Part shown: positions 62,115-64,000 of the stretch, one piece after another
Layout of the letters: each line of letters starts with the position of its first letter
Position numbering within the stretch: position 1 is the first letter of the stretch
From: Pirellulaceae bacterium
Lineage (GTDB): Bacteria; Planctomycetota; Planctomycetia; Pirellulales; Pirellulaceae
Reading direction: 5' to 3'
Assembly (NCBI GenBank): GCA_026004775.1
Contig: BPJU01000008.1
Coordinates: 1-64,000 of the forward strand
Length of the DNA: 64,000 bases
Made by a program: the position numbers and the translations under genes
The notes under the pieces: generated by a model
Seen by the model: only the letters and a program-made list of their open reading frames with translations
The model's database searches: none
Told to the model about the DNA's origin: nothing

Positions 62115-64000
62115 CTAGCGGACCACGAAATTCACGAGCCGCCCCGGCACCACCACCACCTTGACGATCTGTTTACCCTCCAGCCATTCGGCAACGCGCG
62201 GATGCTGCCGGGCAGCCTGTTCCAATTGAGCCGCTTCACAATCGGCCGGCAACTCCACGCGCCCCCGCAGCTTCCCATTGACCTGCACCGGGATCTCCAA
62301 CACGGCATCCTGAGCCAATGCGCGGATCGTACTCGGGCCACCGCTCGTAAGCCAGTGTATCCGCATGCCCCAGAAGTTGCCAGAGTTCCTCGGCCAGATG
62401 CGGTGCATACGGTGCCAAAAGCAGCACGAACTTTTCCATCGCCTCCACCGGGCGCACCTCTTGCCGGCTGAAATAGTTGACGAACTCCATCATCCGGGCG
62501 ATGGCAGTGTTGAAGCGCATCTGCCGAGTGTCCTCGGTTACCGCTTTGATGGTCTTGTGGAGTACTCTGGATTGCTCGTCAGTCAGCGGCCGCACTTGCA
62601 CGGCGGAATTGAGCTTCAGCAATTCACTCCGCTCATCGACAATCATCCGCCACACGCGATCCAGAAAATTGCGCACGCCGTTGACGCCTTCCATACTCCA
62701 GGGTTTGGTCGCCTCCAGCGGTCCCATGAACATTTCGTACAACCGCAGTGTGTCGGCTCCGTAGTCGCGGACGATGTCGTCCGGGTTGACCACGTTCCCG
62801 CGGCTCTTAGACATCTTGTCGGCGCGGCTGACGACGCGGATTTCCGGCTGCTCGGCCAGCACCACCGCATCCGCCTGTTTGGTTACCTGCGATGGGCTGA
62901 GCTTTACTTCTTGAAGGCGTTTTCCCGTGCCGCGTTCCATCGGCCGGTGCTCCTCGTCCCACTCCACCTCGGTGCGACTTACCCACCGCCCCTCCTCGGT
63001 GCGATAACCAAAATACTCGATCTCGCCCAGAATCATCCCCTGGTTGACGAGTTTCTGGAAAGGTTCGGGCGTCGATACGTACCCCCGGTCGTATAACACC
63101 TTGTGCCAGAACCGCGCATACAAAAGATGCAGCACCGCGTGCTCGGCTCCCCCAACGTACAAGTCGACCGGCATCCAGGCCCGCTCCTTTTGCGGATCGA
63201 CAAATGCCTGCCGGTTATGAGGGTCGATGAAGCGCAAGTAATACCAGCACGAGCCGGCCCACTGCGGCATCGTATTCGTTTCCCGCCGATAACGCTTTCC
63301 CTCCTTCTCGACGTAAAGCCACTCGGGTGGTGCTTTGGCCAGAGGAGGCTCCGGCCGGCCATGCGGCCGATAATCCTCCAACTCCGGTAAATCCACCGGC
63401 AACTCCTCGGCCTCCACCGCTCGTACCAGTCCGGTCGGCTCCCCGTTTTCGTCCAATTCGTGCAGGATCGGAAACGGCTCTCCCCAAAAACGCTGGCGGC
63501 TGAAGAGCCAGTCGCGCAGTTTGTAATTGACCGCTTCCCGCCCCAGACCGGCTCGAGCCAGATCGCTTGTGATCCGCTGCTTCATTTCGTCCGTCGACAT
63601 CCCGTCGTAAGGGCCACTGGCGATGGCTGTACCGGTACCGGTGAAACACGCCTTACCTTCCCGCACGGCCGAGCGATCCACCTGAGCGTTCTGCGGCGGA
63701 TCCACAACAGCAACGATCGGCAAGCCGAATTGTTGAGCGAATTCGAAGTCGCGCTCATCGTGAGCCGGCACGGCCATGATCGCTCCGGTGCCGTAGCTGA
63801 TCAGCACATAATCGGCGATCCACACCGGAATGGCCCGGCCGTTTACGGGATTGATGGCGTATCCACCCGTGAAGACACCGGTCTTCTTGCGAGACAAATC
63901 AATTCTGTCCCGCTCACTCTTGCTGGCCACTTTGCGGCGATAAGCCTCCACCGCTTCCCGCTGCTCGGCCGTCGTCAAACGGTCGACCAGAGGGTGTTCC
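62115..64000 (-). CDS. leuS: Leucyl-tRNA synthetase, 3' part, frame-broken near its end
   Basis: The C-terminal two thirds of LeuRS; the frame is open to the window edge, so the gene continues past 64000. Visible parts are the end of the editing domain ([19 protein letters not shown]), [13 protein letters not shown], the KMSKS loop (62804-62818) and [19 protein letters not shown]. After [20 protein letters not shown] the frame goes to nonsense and stops at 62236. The correct C-terminal sequence ([20 protein letters not shown] and onward to [14 protein letters not shown]) continues in another frame and ends at 62115. A single extra base near 62320-62330 (GATCCGCGCATTG) explains this. leuS is essential, so sequence error is the first explanation. 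Confidence 0.9.

Noticed and set aside
1-64000. tRNA, rRNA or other structural RNA genes
   Set aside because: None could be recognised by eye. A covariance search would be decisive, so absence is not proven.

Overview
The window looks like a piece of a planctomycete chromosome, probably Pirellulales-like and possibly a thermophile such as Thermogutta (the genus is inference). The evidence is a set of families that occur together in planctomycetes. These are two surface proteins with an N-terminal LEPR-XLL type signal (ending LEDRRLL), a DUF1549/DUF1553 cytochrome paired with a DUF1501 protein, a DUF1559 (H-X9-DG) pseudopilin-like protein next to a small carboxypeptidase-regulatory-like lipoprotein, DUF1080, a zinc-ribbon membrane protein, and a giant dockerin-bearing protein.

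Layout. 1-1359 is non-coding and carries six REP-like nested hairpins in a duplicated cassette. 1360-8216 (minus) is an Rhs/YD-repeat polymorphic toxin candidate followed directly by a small probable immunity gene; the toxin ORF has a 13-G tract near its start. 8217-10784 has no convincing gene, but it contains a good promoter for the Rhs gene and a 168-bp tandem repeat array. 10785-13431 (plus) has a GH130 glycoside phosphorylase and a secreted leucine-rich repeat protein. 13629-17621 is a protein quality-control block: groES-groEL (minus), divergent from an HtrA/DegP protease (plus). 17894-22837 is a large DUF4011/SF1 helicase/nuclease-like/DUF3320 protein. 23049-29319 holds a putative outer-membrane barrel, an aldose epimerase coupled to a multispan membrane protein, a DUF1080 protein, a degenerate HDOD/GGDEF-like protein and a zinc-ribbon membrane protein.

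29973-49502 is one giant surface-protein locus (about 6,500 codons) broken into three reading frames. Its parts are a LEPR-XLL signal, two protease-like domains that have lost zinc ligands, PPC domains, beta-helix stretches, many dispersed FEFD repeats, a GEVED domain, cadherin-like tandem repeats and a dockerin-like end. 49642-54909 (minus) is the DUF1553-DUF1501 pair with its own promoter. 55239-60540 (plus) has a TetR regulator, a near-perfect sigma70-type promoter abutting a TetR-type palindrome, the DUF1559/lipoprotein pair, a sialidase-like protein and a PhoPQ-related protein. 60527-64000 (minus) is leuS (running off the window, frame-broken near its 3' end), glgC and a small zinc-ribbon gene.

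Themes. Most genes serve cell-surface, secretion, glycan or quality-control roles. The most notable non-standard signals are the covarying REP-like cassette, the possible phase-variable Rhs toxin with its unrecognised tip and immunity gene, the zinc-ligand-less protease domains in the giant protein, and the TetR-controlled promoter. Single-base frame breaks occur at three places (two in the giant gene, one in leuS). leuS is normally essential, so sequence error must be excluded before any of these breaks is read biologically.
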